DNA of 64,000 nucleotides. Origin: Cellvibrionaceae bacterium (lineage in GTDB: Bacteria > Pseudomonadota > Gammaproteobacteria > Pseudomonadales > Cellvibrionaceae). Positions within the stretch are counted from its first letter, which is position 1. Each line of letters opens with the position of its first letter. This document shows, piece by piece, positions 24,972 through 33,872 of the stretch. The stretch covers positions 310,001-374,000 of the forward strand of contig JAGKWQ010000004.1 of the NCBI GenBank assembly GCA_021151825.1, in the 5' to 3' direction. A program made the position numbers and the translations under genes. The notes beneath the pieces are model-generated. The model saw only the letters and a program-made list of their open reading frames with translations. It had not been told where the DNA came from and did not search any database.

Positions 24972-26879
24972 ATGTCTGTTGCGCGCCTGCCGGTTATTGT
25001 AGGTTTTGGTGGATTTAATGCGGCTGGCCGAGCGTCTGGTCATCATGCCTATCGCCGGATGGTGATTGAAAGCCTGCCAGACGTGGCTCGTCAGGAAACC
25101 CTTGCCGGTTTGGCGGTGATGATGGGGTTGGTATCCTATGTTGAGGGTGCATACCGCGATTCAGCAGATCAAACCCTCGGTTTGGCAGATATAGAGGCTC
25201 GTTATGGCGAGCAAATTTTAGATGGAACCCTCATTCGCCGTATCGATAAAACGTTTTTTGATGTAGATGCCGCGCATTGGCAAAAGTCGGCGACGTTAGG
25301 GTCTGGAGACGCGCCATTGGTATTTGAGCTGCGCAAGCGCGATTTACCGGAGCCGGTTCCATCTGACTGGCAGGTGGAAGATGTGGATGGTGATCGCGTG
25401 CGCGTCACTGCTGCTGCAGGTCTCGATGTTAAATTTGATAGCTACCGCGATATTCCTGTGAAGTCTGCGGGCCAATTGCCGCGCGGTTTTAATCCTGGCG
25501 CTTTGTACAACTCCCATTATCATCCGCGTGCCTTACAGCTTGCTGTTATCGGTGCATCAGATGCGATTCAATCTATTGGCATTAAATGGCAAACAGTCAT
25601 GGCGGCGGTGCAGCCTGATCAGGTTGGGGTTTATGCCAGTAATGTGATGAGCCAGATGGATGAAAATGGTTTTGGTGGTTTGCTGCAATCACGTTTGAAG
25701 GGCGGGCGTGTTAGTGCCAAGCAATGCCCGTTGGGCCTGAACACTATGCCGGCGGATTTTGTGAATGCTTATATTCTTGGTAGTGTCGGGCAAACCGGTG
25801 CAATTACCGGTGCCTGCGCTTCTTTCCTCTATAACCTTCAGGCGGCGGCTGACGATATCACTTCAGGCAAGTGCCGCGTCGCCGTTGTAGGCTGTGCTGA
25901 AGCGCCCATCGTACTGGAGATTATTGATGGCTATGCAACCATGGGGGCATTAGCCAGCGAAGAAAAGTTGAAAAAACTGGATGGTACCGAAGAAGCCGAT
26001 CCGCGCCGCACCAGTCGTCCTTTTGGTGAAAATGCCGGTTTTACCATGGCAGAGGCCAGTCAATATGTGGTGTTGATGGATGATGCCCTGGCGATTGAGT
26101 TGGGTGCAGATATCCATGGCGCTGTTGGTGATGTTTTTATCAATGCGGATGGCTTTAAAAAGTCTATTTCGGCACCGGGTCCAGGTAATTACATCACAAT
26201 GGCCAAGGCAGTTGCTTCTGCTAAAGCGATTTTGGGTGAGGAAGCAGTTAAGCAGCGTTCCTTGATCCAGGCTCATGGTTCAAGTACTCCACAAAACCGG
26301 GTGACTGAATCCCAAATTTTTGATCAGGTTGCGCAAGTATTCGGAATTGATAATTGGCCGGTGTCGGCGGTTAAGGCCTATGTGGGGCACTCATTGTCTG
26401 CTGCCAGTGGTGAGCAATTGATTGCCAGTCTGGGGGTTTTCAAATATGGCATCATCCCGGGTATCAAAACTATCGATAAAGTAGCGGATGATGTTTTTGC
26501 TGATAGATTACAGATATCCACAAAAGACGTGGTTGCGTCACAACCACTGGATGTTGCCTTCCTTAATTCCAAAGGTTTTGGTGGCAACAATGCAACAGCC
26601 AGTATTTTTGCCCCGCATGTGGTTGAGCGTATGTTGACTCGTCGTTATGGCGATAAGGTTATTACCCGGTATCAAGACAAGCGTGAGCAGGTTCGTGCAG
26701 CGGCACAAGCTTATGATGTGGCTGCGCAACAAGGTAATTTCGCTACGATTTATCATTTTGGTGAAGGTTTGATTGATGAGTCGCAAATCAGGCTGGATCA
26801 GGAAAGTGTGCAATTACCCGGTTTTGCCCATCCCATAGATTTAACATTCACCAACCGTTTTGCGGATATGTGTGATTGA
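24972..26879 (+). CDS. fabY: Beta-ketoacyl-ACP synthase FabY
   Basis: This is a 635-residue condensing enzyme. The size and sequence fit FabY of Pseudomonas aeruginosa (about 634 residues), which condenses acetyl-CoA with malonyl-ACP and starts fatty-acid synthesis. A ~200-residue N-terminal part precedes the ketoacyl-synthase core. Catalytic C282 lies in ITGACASFLYN; the two His lie in QAHGSSTPQNR and YVGHSLSAASG; the final NSKGFGGNNATA is typical of the family. The start at 24972 has GGAG 7 bases upstream; the in-frame extension to 24828 overlaps the divergent regulator gene and is rejected. It is monocistronic. Confidence 0.9.
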   Translation: MSVARLPVIVGFGGFNAAGRASGHHAYRRMVIESLPDVARQETLAGLAVMMGLVSYVEGAYRDSADQTLGLADIEARYGEQILDGTLIRRIDKTFFDVDAAHWQKSATLGSGDAPLVFELRKRDLPEPVPSDWQVEDVDGDRVRVTAAAGLDVKFDSYRDIPVKSAGQLPRGFNPGALYNSHYHPRALQLAVIGASDAIQSIGIKWQTVMAAVQPDQVGVYASNVMSQMDENGFGGLLQSRLKGGRVSAKQCPLGLNTMPADFVNAYILGSVGQTGAITGACASFLYNLQAAADDITSGKCRVAVVGCAEAPIVLEIIDGYATMGALASEEKLKKLDGTEEADPRRTSRPFGENAGFTMAEASQYVVLMDDALAIELGADIHGAVGDVFINADGFKKSISAPGPGNYITMAKAVASAKAILGEEAVKQRSLIQAHGSSTPQNRVTESQIFDQVAQVFGIDNWPVSAVKAYVGHSLSAASGEQLIASLGVFKYGIIPGIKTIDKVADDVFADRLQISTKDVVASQPLDVAFLNSKGFGGNNATASIFAPHVVERMLTRRYGDKVITRYQDKREQVRAAAQAYDVAAQQGNFATIYHFGEGLIDESQIRLDQESVQLPGFAHPIDLTFTNRFADMCD

Positions 26880-26958
26880 TTTTCGGTGCTGCCATTTGCT
26901 CCAGCACAACATCTGGTGGCAATAAAAGGGCTTGTCCCATAGTTAAAGTGGGCGAGCC

Positions 26959-26989
26959 TTTACATTGAGATGATTGATTAGCCTATACA
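26959..26989 (+). promoter_or_regulatory. Candidate sigma-70 promoter of the rpsP operon
   Basis: TTTACA (26959-26964) and TATACA (26984-26989) are spaced by 19 bases, about 135 bases upstream of rpsP. The spacing is longer than optimal, so this is only a candidate. Confidence 0.35.
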
Positions 26990-27125
26990 AAGCCAAAACT
27001 TTCCCTTAAAATGCCGCGCCTTTCGCACAGCTATTTGTGCGACTAACGATTTTTTAACTTGAAAGTCGAATTTTAACTGGAAGGCCCAGGCTTTCCCCAT
27101 AAGTAAATACAGGAAGAAGACCTCA

Positions 27126-27374
27126 ATGGTAACTATTCGTCTGTCACGTGGTGGCTCTAAAAAGCGTCCATTTTATCATCTGACCGTAACCAACAGCCGC
27201 AGCGCCCGTAACGGTCGCTTCCTTGAGCGTATTGGTTTCTTCAATCCAGTTGCTCGTGGTCAAGAAGAGCGCCTGCGTGTTGATGCTGACCGCCTGCAAC
27301 ACTGGATTGGTCAAGGTGCACAGTTGTCTGAGCGCGTTGAGCAACTGGTTAAAGAAAGCAAAAAAGCAGCTTAA
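27126..27374 (+). CDS. rpsP: Ribosomal protein S16
   Basis: This is an 82-residue small-subunit protein that binds 16S rRNA early in 30S assembly. The start MVTIRLSRGGSKKRPFYH and the segment RNGRFLERIGFFNP are invariant family marks, and the length is as usual. AGGAAGA precedes the ATG. It opens the classical rpsP-rimM-trmD-rplS operon, with rimM 30 bases downstream. Confidence 0.97.
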   Translation: MVTIRLSRGGSKKRPFYHLTVTNSRSARNGRFLERIGFFNPVARGQEERLRVDADRLQHWIGQGAQLSERVEQLVKESKKAA

Positions 27375-27404
27375 TTGCCTGCATAAAACAGTAAAAGGCG
27401 CCTG

Positions 27405-27944
27405 ATGTCTGCGGAATCCAATTTAGTTAATGTCGGGCGAATTACCGCTGTTTATGGTGTGAAAGGGTGGGTGAAAGTTCACTCTTACACCGATCCGCAA
27501 GAAAATTTGTTTGAATATCATCCCTGGTTTTTGAAAACCAAACATGGTGTCAAAAAAATTGAGATCGACGAAGCTCGCCCTCATGGCGATGCATTTGTCG
27601 CGCACATCGTAGGTATTGATGATCGCGATTTGGCTGCGCAATATACCGCCGCTGATATCGCTGTCGAGCGCGAGTTGTTGCCTGAACTGGATGATGGCGA
27701 ATACTATTGGAGCCAGCTTGAAGGCTTGGTAGTGTTTAGTCAGTTCGATGGTGGTGAGCGTCAACGTCTTGGTGTCATTTCCAAATTGATGGAAACAGGC
27801 GCAAACGATGTGCTTGTTGTAGTTGCAGATGCAGAGAGTATTGATCAGCGCGAGCGCTTGATACCTTATGTGCCTGAGCAGTTTGTGTTGTCTGTTGATC
27901 TTGAAGCTGGCGAAATGCTGGTCGATTGGGATCCCGAGTTTTAG
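27405..27944 (+). CDS. rimM: Ribosome maturation factor RimM
   Basis: This is a 179-residue 16S-processing factor that binds S19 and helps mature the 30S head. The N-terminal RimM domain shows VGRITAVYGVKGWVKVHSYTD and the C-terminal PRC-barrel-like part shows EYYWSQLEGLVV, ETGANDVLVV and RLIPYVPEQFV. Length and position between rpsP and trmD are standard. Confidence 0.97.
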   Translation: MSAESNLVNVGRITAVYGVKGWVKVHSYTDPQENLFEYHPWFLKTKHGVKKIEIDEARPHGDAFVAHIVGIDDRDLAAQYTAADIAVERELLPELDDGEYYWSQLEGLVVFSQFDGGERQRLGVISKLMETGANDVLVVVADAESIDQRERLIPYVPEQFVLSVDLEAGEMLVDWDPEF

Positions 27945-28001
27945 TTGTTAAAACTCAATTTTCTGACGTAAACGCTGTGGGGCGAGAGGAGTAATCGTCA
28001 A

Positions 28002-28775
28002 TTGCTTAAAATTGCGGTTGTTTCTATTTTTCCTGACATGTTTAACGCAATTGCCGATTTTGGGATAACCAGCCGCGCGATCAAGCAGGGTTTGGTGGAG
28101 TTAAAAACAATAACTCCGCGTGATTTTGCCCATGATCGTCATTCAACGGTAGATGACCGGCCATTTGGCGGTGGTCCCGGAATGGTGATGATGGTGCAGC
28201 CACTGCGCGATGCCATAGCTGCTGCAAAAACTTGGGCTGGCGATGATGCAAAAGTCATCTACCTTTCACCCCAAGGGCGAACGCTGAATCAATCCGGTGT
28301 TGTTGAATTGGCAGCTAGCGGTAATCTGGTTTTGGTGGCTGGTCGTTACGAAGGTATTGATGAGCGATTAATACAAACAGTTATCGATGAAGAATGGTCC
28401 ATCGGTGATTACGTGTTAAGCGGTGGTGAGTTGCCAGCAATGGTGCTGATCGATGCGATAACACGGCTGATTCCGGGTGCCCTTGGGCATGCACTGTCAG
28501 CGGAACAGGATTCATTTACGGATGGGTTGCTGGATTGTCCACACTATACCCGTCCTGAAGATTTTGAAGGAATGCGTGTGCCGGATGTATTGGTATCCGG
28601 TAATCACGAACTGATTCGGCGCTGGCGATTAAAGCAATCGTTAGGGCGAACATGGCTGAGAAGGCCAGATTTATTGCAAGCAATAAACTTAACCGAGGAG
28701 CAGCAGAAGCTGTTGACGGAATATCGTCGTGACCTTGATACGACAAACTCTAGCTGTGAAGCTATAGACTCTTAG
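28002..28775 (+). CDS. trmD: tRNA (guanine-N1)-methyltransferase TrmD
   Basis: This is a 257-residue SPOUT-class enzyme that methylates G37 of tRNAs with SAM, preventing frameshifting. Characteristic segments are VVSIFPDMFNAI, 'DDRPFGGGPGMVMM', YLSPQGRTLNQ, LVAGRYEGIDER and IGDYVLSGGELPAM, the trefoil-knot SAM site. The start is TTG at 28002, with GGAG 10 bases upstream. It is followed after 9 bases by the shortened rplS. Confidence 0.96.
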   Translation: MLKIAVVSIFPDMFNAIADFGITSRAIKQGLVELKTITPRDFAHDRHSTVDDRPFGGGPGMVMMVQPLRDAIAAAKTWAGDDAKVIYLSPQGRTLNQSGVVELAASGNLVLVAGRYEGIDERLIQTVIDEEWSIGDYVLSGGELPAMVLIDAITRLIPGALGHALSAEQDSFTDGLLDCPHYTRPEDFEGMRVPDVLVSGNHELIRRWRLKQSLGRTWLRRPDLLQAINLTEEQQKLLTEYRRDLDTTNSSCEAIDS

Positions 28776-28784
28776 GAGATTATC

Positions 28785-28904
28785 ATGAGTAACCCAATTA
28801 TCGATGCACTGGAAAAAGAACAGCTCAAGTCAAACCTGCCTGAGTTTTCTCCTCTGCGTGACCTTACTGGTAAGGCTGCTCGTATCAAAGAAAAGCTGGT
28901 GTAA
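28785..28904 (+). pseudogene. rplS: rplS (ribosomal protein L19) with large in-frame internal deletion
   Basis: This 39-codon frame starts with a normal L19 N-terminus (MSNPIIDALEKEQLK, to about residue 23) and continues directly with a normal L19 C-terminus (LRDLTGKAARIKEKLV). The usual protein has about 115 residues; roughly 76 central residues, including the whole rRNA-binding beta-barrel core, are missing, yet the reading frame is kept. The ribosome site TTAGGAGAT and the terminator are intact, and it sits at the standard place after trmD. L19 lies at the 30S-50S interface and is normally required. The product cannot be a functional L19. Either the sequence or assembly has lost about 230 bases, or another rplS copy exists outside this window. 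Confidence 0.85.
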
Positions 28905-28930
28905 GATCAGATCGTTATATCGATCTATAA

Positions 28931-28964
28931 AAAGCCGAAACAGGAAACTGTTTCGGCTTTTTTG
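28931..28964 (+). terminator. Terminator of the rpsP-trmD-rplS operon
   Basis: AAAGCCGAAACAG (28931-28943) and CTGTTTCGGCTTT (28948-28960) form a 13-bp stem capped by a GAAA tetraloop, followed by TTTTG. Confidence 0.92.
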
Positions 28965-29070
28965 TTTTTAGATTTCTGTTTATAAATCTTTTAATTTCTT
29001 TTCGCACGGGATAGTTGTTTAGTTAATCCTGAATCGTTAGGCTCGATTTTTATTTGCAGCGACAAAAATT

Positions 29071-30012
29071 ATGACCGACATTCCATCCGCTGAAGATATT
29101 GATCAGATAACTGCGCCGAGTAAACCGGACCAGGATCTTATCAATTCTTTTATTGATAATAGTTGGATGGAGAAAGGGCTAAGCGATCACACCCAGGAAT
29201 CTTATCGTCGTGATTTGTCGCAGTTCGCTATCTGGTTGAATCAACATAATAACGAGTTGATTCGTGCTGACTCTGCAGCAATCCAGCAATTCCTTGGGTT
29301 TCGTTTTCAGCAAAAGCTTTCCAGTAGAACTTCCGCGCGTTTCCTGTCGTGCCTGCGAGGCTTTTACCGATATTTGCTGCGTGAAAACCTATTAAAGGAA
29401 AACCCTGTTGCCCTGATAGAAAATCCCAAATTAGGTAAACCTTTACCGAAATCTTTAACAGAATCCGATGTCGAAGCGCTGCTGGCGGCACCTGATGTAG
29501 AAAATCCCATCGGATTGCGTGATCGCACCATGCTGGAAGTGCTGTATGCCTGTGGGCTACGGGTTAGCGAGCTGGTTGGTTTGAGTATGTTGCAAATCAA
29601 CCTTCGCCAGAACGTAGTTCGCATTATCGGCAAGGGTAGCAAGGAGCGATTGGTGCCTATGGGCGAGGAAGCGGCACGTTGGTTGGAGCGTTATTTGCGT
29701 GAAGCGCGACCTGTGTTGCTGAATAATATGCCGGATGAGATAGTATTCCCCAGTGCGCGGGCTCAACCTATGACTCGCCAGACGTTTTGGTACCGGATTA
29801 AATATTGGGCGGAGGTGGCCGGAATTCGGGCAGAATTGTCGCCGCATACTCTGCGCCATGCTTTTGCGACCCATTTATTGAATCACGGAGCGGATTTACG
29901 TGTGGTACAGTTGCTACTCGGGCATAGCGATTTATCAACGACCCAGATTTATACCCATGTGGCAAAATTGCGGATGAAACAACAGCATGCGCTGCATCAT
30001 CCGCGCGGTTAG
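29071..30012 (+). CDS. xerD: Site-specific tyrosine recombinase XerD
   Basis: This is a 313-residue recombinase that, with XerC, resolves chromosome dimers at dif during division. An N-terminal SAM-like core-binding domain (about 20-110) precedes the catalytic domain with Arg in YACGLRVSEL, Lys in GKGSKERLVP, HTLRHAFATH, LLGHSDLSTT and the nucleophile Tyr in QIYTHV. The length is standard after an extra ~15-residue N-terminal tail. Position before dsbC and hom is conserved in pseudomonads, so it is the housekeeping XerD rather than a mobile-element integrase. Confidence 0.94.
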   Translation: MTDIPSAEDIDQITAPSKPDQDLINSFIDNSWMEKGLSDHTQESYRRDLSQFAIWLNQHNNELIRADSAAIQQFLGFRFQQKLSSRTSARFLSCLRGFYRYLLRENLLKENPVALIENPKLGKPLPKSLTESDVEALLAAPDVENPIGLRDRTMLEVLYACGLRVSELVGLSMLQINLRQNVVRIIGKGSKERLVPMGEEAARWLERYLREARPVLLNNMPDEIVFPSARAQPMTRQTFWYRIKYWAEVAGIRAELSPHTLRHAFATHLLNHGADLRVVQLLLGHSDLSTTQIYTHVAKLRMKQQHALHHPRG

Positions 30013-30045
30013 AACGACGATTATTGACATTCACGAGACATCATT

Positions 30046-30837
30046 ATGATAAAAACATTGAAACACTTAGGATTGGTCGCGCTGGCGGGATTGTCCATTT
30101 CGGCATTTACCCCCATGGCTTTGGCTCAGGGTGATTTGCTCAAGCGCAAAACCGTTGAAGAAACTATTTTGGAGAACTTGCATAAGGCTCGTCCGGATAT
30201 TAATTTCGGCCAGCCTCGCCCTTCAATGATTAAAGGTTTGTATCAAGTTCAGGTTCCTGGTGGTCCTGTTCTTTATGTAACTCCGGAAGGGGACAAGTTT
30301 ATTGCTGGTGAAATTTTTGGCATCGACGCTTCTGGCTTCGCCAAAATTGAAGATCCTTATGTAATCGAAGAGCGCAAGAAGGCTTTAGCTAGCTTGGATG
30401 GGAAGTCCAGTATTAACTTCAAGCCCCAAGGTAAGGCAAAGGCTGTAGTGTACGTATTCACAGATGTTGATTGTGGTTATTGCCGCAAGCTGCATAGCCA
30501 AATGCATACCTATGAAGAAGGTGGCCAGAAGAAGCCCGGGTACAATGATCTGGGTATTGAGATTCGCTATTTGGCGTATCCTCGTGCCGGTATCCCCAGT
30601 CCATCTGCGGACAAGCTGGTTTCGGCGTGGTGTGCTAAAGATAAATTGGCTGCAATGACCAAGTTGAAGGCAGATGAAAATGTTGCTCCTGCAACCTGTG
30701 ATAATCCGGTGGCACAACAATTTCAATTGGGCGGTCATTTAGGTGTAAATGGCACTCCTGCATTGTTCCTGCCTGATGGTAAGTTGATGCCTGGTTATTT
30801 GCCGCCAGAAGATTTGGCAAAAAGCTTGGGTATTTAA
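30046..30837 (+). CDS. dsbC: Thiol:disulfide isomerase DsbC
   Basis: This is a 263-residue periplasmic disulfide isomerase that reshuffles wrong disulfides and is reduced by DsbD. A signal peptide ends near TPMALAQ. An N-terminal dimerisation domain (about 40-105) is followed by the thioredoxin fold with the active site C143-G-Y-C146 and the cis-Pro loop NGTPAL. A second Cys pair (SAWC and PATC) matches the structural disulfide of E. coli DsbC. The gene follows xerD by 33 bases. Confidence 0.94.
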   Translation: MIKTLKHLGLVALAGLSISAFTPMALAQGDLLKRKTVEETILENLHKARPDINFGQPRPSMIKGLYQVQVPGGPVLYVTPEGDKFIAGEIFGIDASGFAKIEDPYVIEERKKALASLDGKSSINFKPQGKAKAVVYVFTDVDCGYCRKLHSQMHTYEEGGQKKPGYNDLGIEIRYLAYPRAGIPSPSADKLVSAWCAKDKLAAMTKLKADENVAPATCDNPVAQQFQLGGHLGVNGTPALFLPDGKLMPGYLPPEDLAKSLGI

Positions 30838-30983
30838 TCGATATTTAATCAATTTTCGGTATCTTGCGATCTCTGTTCTGGTCGCCGTTACCACTGCAAT
30901 TGACACTGACGGCCACCATGAGTATGGTGGCCGTCTTTTTTGTATTGGCGTAAAACACACTTCAATTTGACGAGGAATTCACC

Positions 30984-32288
30984 TTGAAACCGGTAAGAAT
31001 AGGCATCTGCGGTCTGGGCACCGTAGGCAGCGGTACTGTAAATATTCTCACGCGCAACAAAGCGCATATTGATGCCCGTGCCGGTAGTGATATTACCATT
31101 GTGCAAATTGGTGCTCGCCGCGATAACCCTAATGTTGATACCTCAAAATTTAACGTTACCCGCGATATTTTCGAAGTTGCCAACAACCCTGATGTTGATG
31201 TGTTGGTAGAAGTTATCGGTGGTACCACCATCGCCAAAGATCTGGTTTTGAAAGCCATTGAAAATGGTAAACATGTAGTGACTGCCAACAAGGCATTGAT
31301 TGCCCATTACGGTAACGAGATTTTTGCAGCGGCCAAAGCCAAAGGTGTGACAGTGGCTTTTGAGGCAGCTGTGGCTGGTGGTATTCCGATTATCAAAGCC
31401 ATTCGCGAAGGTCTGGCAGCTAATAATATTGAATGGCTGGCCGGTATTATTAATGGCACAGGTAACTTTATCCTCACTGAAATGCGCGATAAAGGTCGTT
31501 CATTTGACGATGTGTTGGCTGAAGCGCAAGCGCTTGGTTATGCGGAAGCAGATCCTACTTTTGATGTGGAAGGTATAGATGCAGCCCATAAGCTGGTGAT
31601 TCTTGCTTCCCTCGCTTTTGGTATCCCGTTAGAGATTAATAAAGTCTTTACCGAAGGTATTACCAAAATCGCTACTGAGGATGTCACCTATGCGGAAGAG
31701 CTGGGTTACCGCATCAAAAACCTTGGTATTGCCCGCCGTACTGCCAAAGGCATCGAGTTGCGCGTACATCCAACGCTAATTCCGGAAAAGCGTTTAATCG
31801 CTAATGTTGATGGAGTGATGAACGCCGTATTGGTTAAAGGTGATGCTGTAGGTCCAACACTATATTACGGTGCCGGTGCCGGTGCCGAACCTACGGGATC
31901 ATCGATTGTGGGTGATATCGTTGATGTGGCGCGTACCCTGACTGCATCTCCGGAGCACCGCGTGCCTTATTTGGGCTTTGGTGCAGATTTTGTTTCAGAG
32001 CAACCAATCCTGGCGATTGAAGAAGTTGAAACAGCTAATTACCTGCGTATGTCTGCACAGGATAAGCCCGGTGTACTTTCCAAAATCGCGACCATTCTGA
32101 GTGATTCCGGAATCAGTATCGAAGCGATGATCCAGAAAGAAGCCAAAGAAGGTGAGTCCACCGTACCACTGATTTTGTTGACTAATAATGTTCAGGACAA
32201 AAAGCTTGCTGCCGCTATCCGCAGCATCGAAGCGCTGGATGCTATCAGTGGTTCGGTACAGCGTATTCGTGTTGAAGCATTGAAATAA
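30984..32288 (+). CDS. hom: Homoserine dehydrogenase
   Basis: This is a 434-residue monofunctional enzyme that reduces aspartate semialdehyde to homoserine for threonine and methionine synthesis. The NAD(P) motif GICGLGTVGSGTVN is at the N-terminus, GGTTIAKDLV and AVAGGIPIIKAIREG mark the catalytic part, and the C-terminal ACT domain (from about residue 352, LRMSAQDKPGVLSKI) suggests threonine feedback. It is not fused to aspartokinase. thrC follows after 46 bases, so they form an operon. Confidence 0.96.
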   Translation: MKPVRIGICGLGTVGSGTVNILTRNKAHIDARAGSDITIVQIGARRDNPNVDTSKFNVTRDIFEVANNPDVDVLVEVIGGTTIAKDLVLKAIENGKHVVTANKALIAHYGNEIFAAAKAKGVTVAFEAAVAGGIPIIKAIREGLAANNIEWLAGIINGTGNFILTEMRDKGRSFDDVLAEAQALGYAEADPTFDVEGIDAAHKLVILASLAFGIPLEINKVFTEGITKIATEDVTYAEELGYRIKNLGIARRTAKGIELRVHPTLIPEKRLIANVDGVMNAVLVKGDAVGPTLYYGAGAGAEPTGSSIVGDIVDVARTLTASPEHRVPYLGFGADFVSEQPILAIEEVETANYLRMSAQDKPGVLSKIATILSDSGISIEAMIQKEAKEGESTVPLILLTNNVQDKKLAAAIRSIEALDAISGSVQRIRVEALK

Positions 32289-32334
32289 TCAGAGCAATGA
32301 AACTGGCGAGCAAATTTTTTAAAGGTTATTAATT

Positions 32335-33732
32335 GTGAAATACATCAGCACCCGCGGCCTGGCGCCCGCACTCAGTTTTGAAGAAGTGGTACTCACTGGT
32401 TTGGCTCCGGACGGTGGCTTGTACGTACCCGAAACCTTGCCAACTTTTTCTAAAGAAGAAATTGCATCCTGGGCGGGTTTGTCCTATCAGGAACTTGCAT
32501 TTAATGTGATGAAACCTTTTGTTGCCGGCGCAATCAGCGATGAAGATTTCAAAAAAATTATTGCCGATGCTTATGCAACATTTCGTCACGATGCCATCGC
32601 ACCTTTGGTGCAAACCGCGCATAACGAATGGATTCTGGAATTGTTCCAGGGGCCAACTCTTGCGTTTAAAGATTTCGCGTTGCAATTCCTTGGTCACTTG
32701 CTTGATCACTTGCTGAAAAAGCGCAATCAAAAAGTGGTAGTGATGGGCGCAACTTCCGGTGATACCGGTTCTGCAGCTATTGAAGGTTGCCGCCGTTGCG
32801 ACAACATCGATATTTTTATCATGCATCCGAATAATCGTGTGTCCAATGTACAGCGTCGCCAAATGACCACTGTGCTTGCACCAAACGTATTTAATATTGC
32901 ACTCGAAGGTAATTTCGATGATTGCCAGAACATGGTGAAAGCCAGCTTCGGCGATCAATCTTTCTTGCCGGAAGGTCGTCAATTGGTGGCAGTAAACTCG
33001 ATTAACTGGGCGCGCATTATGGCCCAAATCGTTTATTACTTTTATGCGGGTCTGGCATTGGGTGCTCCGCATCGTCCAATTGCCTTTTCGGTTCCCACTG
33101 GCAACTTCGGCGATATTTTTGCTGGCTACCTCGCCAAAAAAATGGGCTTGCCAATCGACCAATTAGTGATTGCTACCAACAGCAACGATATTCTGCACCG
33201 TTGCATCAGCAGTAACGATCACAGCAAAAATCAATTACAACACACTTTGTCGCCCAGCATGGACATCATGGTTTCCAGCAACTTTGAGCGTATGTTGTTT
33301 GATTTGTATGATCGCGATGGCGGCGCAATTCGTCAGCTAATGGAGGATTTCAAATCCGGCAGCATGACCTTGAAAGAATCGGCATTGGCACGTGCGCGCG
33401 AATTATTTACCAGCCACGGTGTTAGCGACGAAGTGACTATCGATGTCATTCGCGAAGTGTTTGATCGTACTGAATACCTGTTGGACCCGCACACTGCAAT
33501 TGGTGTGGATGCTGCGCGTAAAACCCGCCGCCGTCAGGACATTCCAATGGTGATACTGGCAACTGCTCATCCGGCAAAATTCCCGGAAGCAGTACGCAAA
33601 GCAGGGCAGGATGCTGATCCGGCGTTGCCACACCATATGAACGATTTATTCGAGCGAGAAGAACGTTACACAGTACTGCCGCAAGATCTTGCTAAAGTTC
33701 AGCAATTTGTTGCCGCCAATGTGCGCAAGTAA
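32335..33732 (+). CDS. thrC: Threonine synthase
   Basis: This is a 465-residue PLP enzyme that converts phosphohomoserine to threonine. It starts with GTG at 32335 (MKYISTRGLAP as read from GTG), with AAAGG upstream. Family marks are PDGGLYVPE, the PLP lysine in PTLAFKDFALQF, GATSGDTGSAA and FSVPTGNFGDIFAGY. Position and co-direction with hom are standard; a strong terminator follows. Confidence 0.96.
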   Translation: MKYISTRGLAPALSFEEVVLTGLAPDGGLYVPETLPTFSKEEIASWAGLSYQELAFNVMKPFVAGAISDEDFKKIIADAYATFRHDAIAPLVQTAHNEWILELFQGPTLAFKDFALQFLGHLLDHLLKKRNQKVVVMGATSGDTGSAAIEGCRRCDNIDIFIMHPNNRVSNVQRRQMTTVLAPNVFNIALEGNFDDCQNMVKASFGDQSFLPEGRQLVAVNSINWARIMAQIVYYFYAGLALGAPHRPIAFSVPTGNFGDIFAGYLAKKMGLPIDQLVIATNSNDILHRCISSNDHSKNQLQHTLSPSMDIMVSSNFERMLFDLYDRDGGAIRQLMEDFKSGSMTLKESALARARELFTSHGVSDEVTIDVIREVFDRTEYLLDPHTAIGVDAARKTRRRQDIPMVILATAHPAKFPEAVRKAGQDADPALPHHMNDLFEREERYTVLPQDLAKVQQFVAANVRK

Positions 33733-33749
33733 TTTTGTGTGATACCAAA

Positions 33750-33785
33750 AAAGCCGCACTGGTAATTCCAGTGCGGCTTTTTTTA
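33750..33785 (+). terminator. Terminator of hom-thrC
   Basis: AAAGCCGCACTGG (33750-33762) pairs with CCAGTGCGGCTTT (33768-33780) around TAATT, followed by a T-run. Confidence 0.93.
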
Positions 33786-33872
33786 TTCCCCCTCTTTGAA
33801 AAAATGAAGGGTAGGGGAGATTAAATCCCTTCCGGCCTTTCTTTGTGAAGGTGCAACTACTAAAGAAATCCT

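Noticed and set aside
29071..30012. Tyrosine recombinase as sign of a mobile element
   Set aside because: Sequence and position (before dsbC-hom-thrC) identify the housekeeping XerD; no attachment repeats or cargo are seen.
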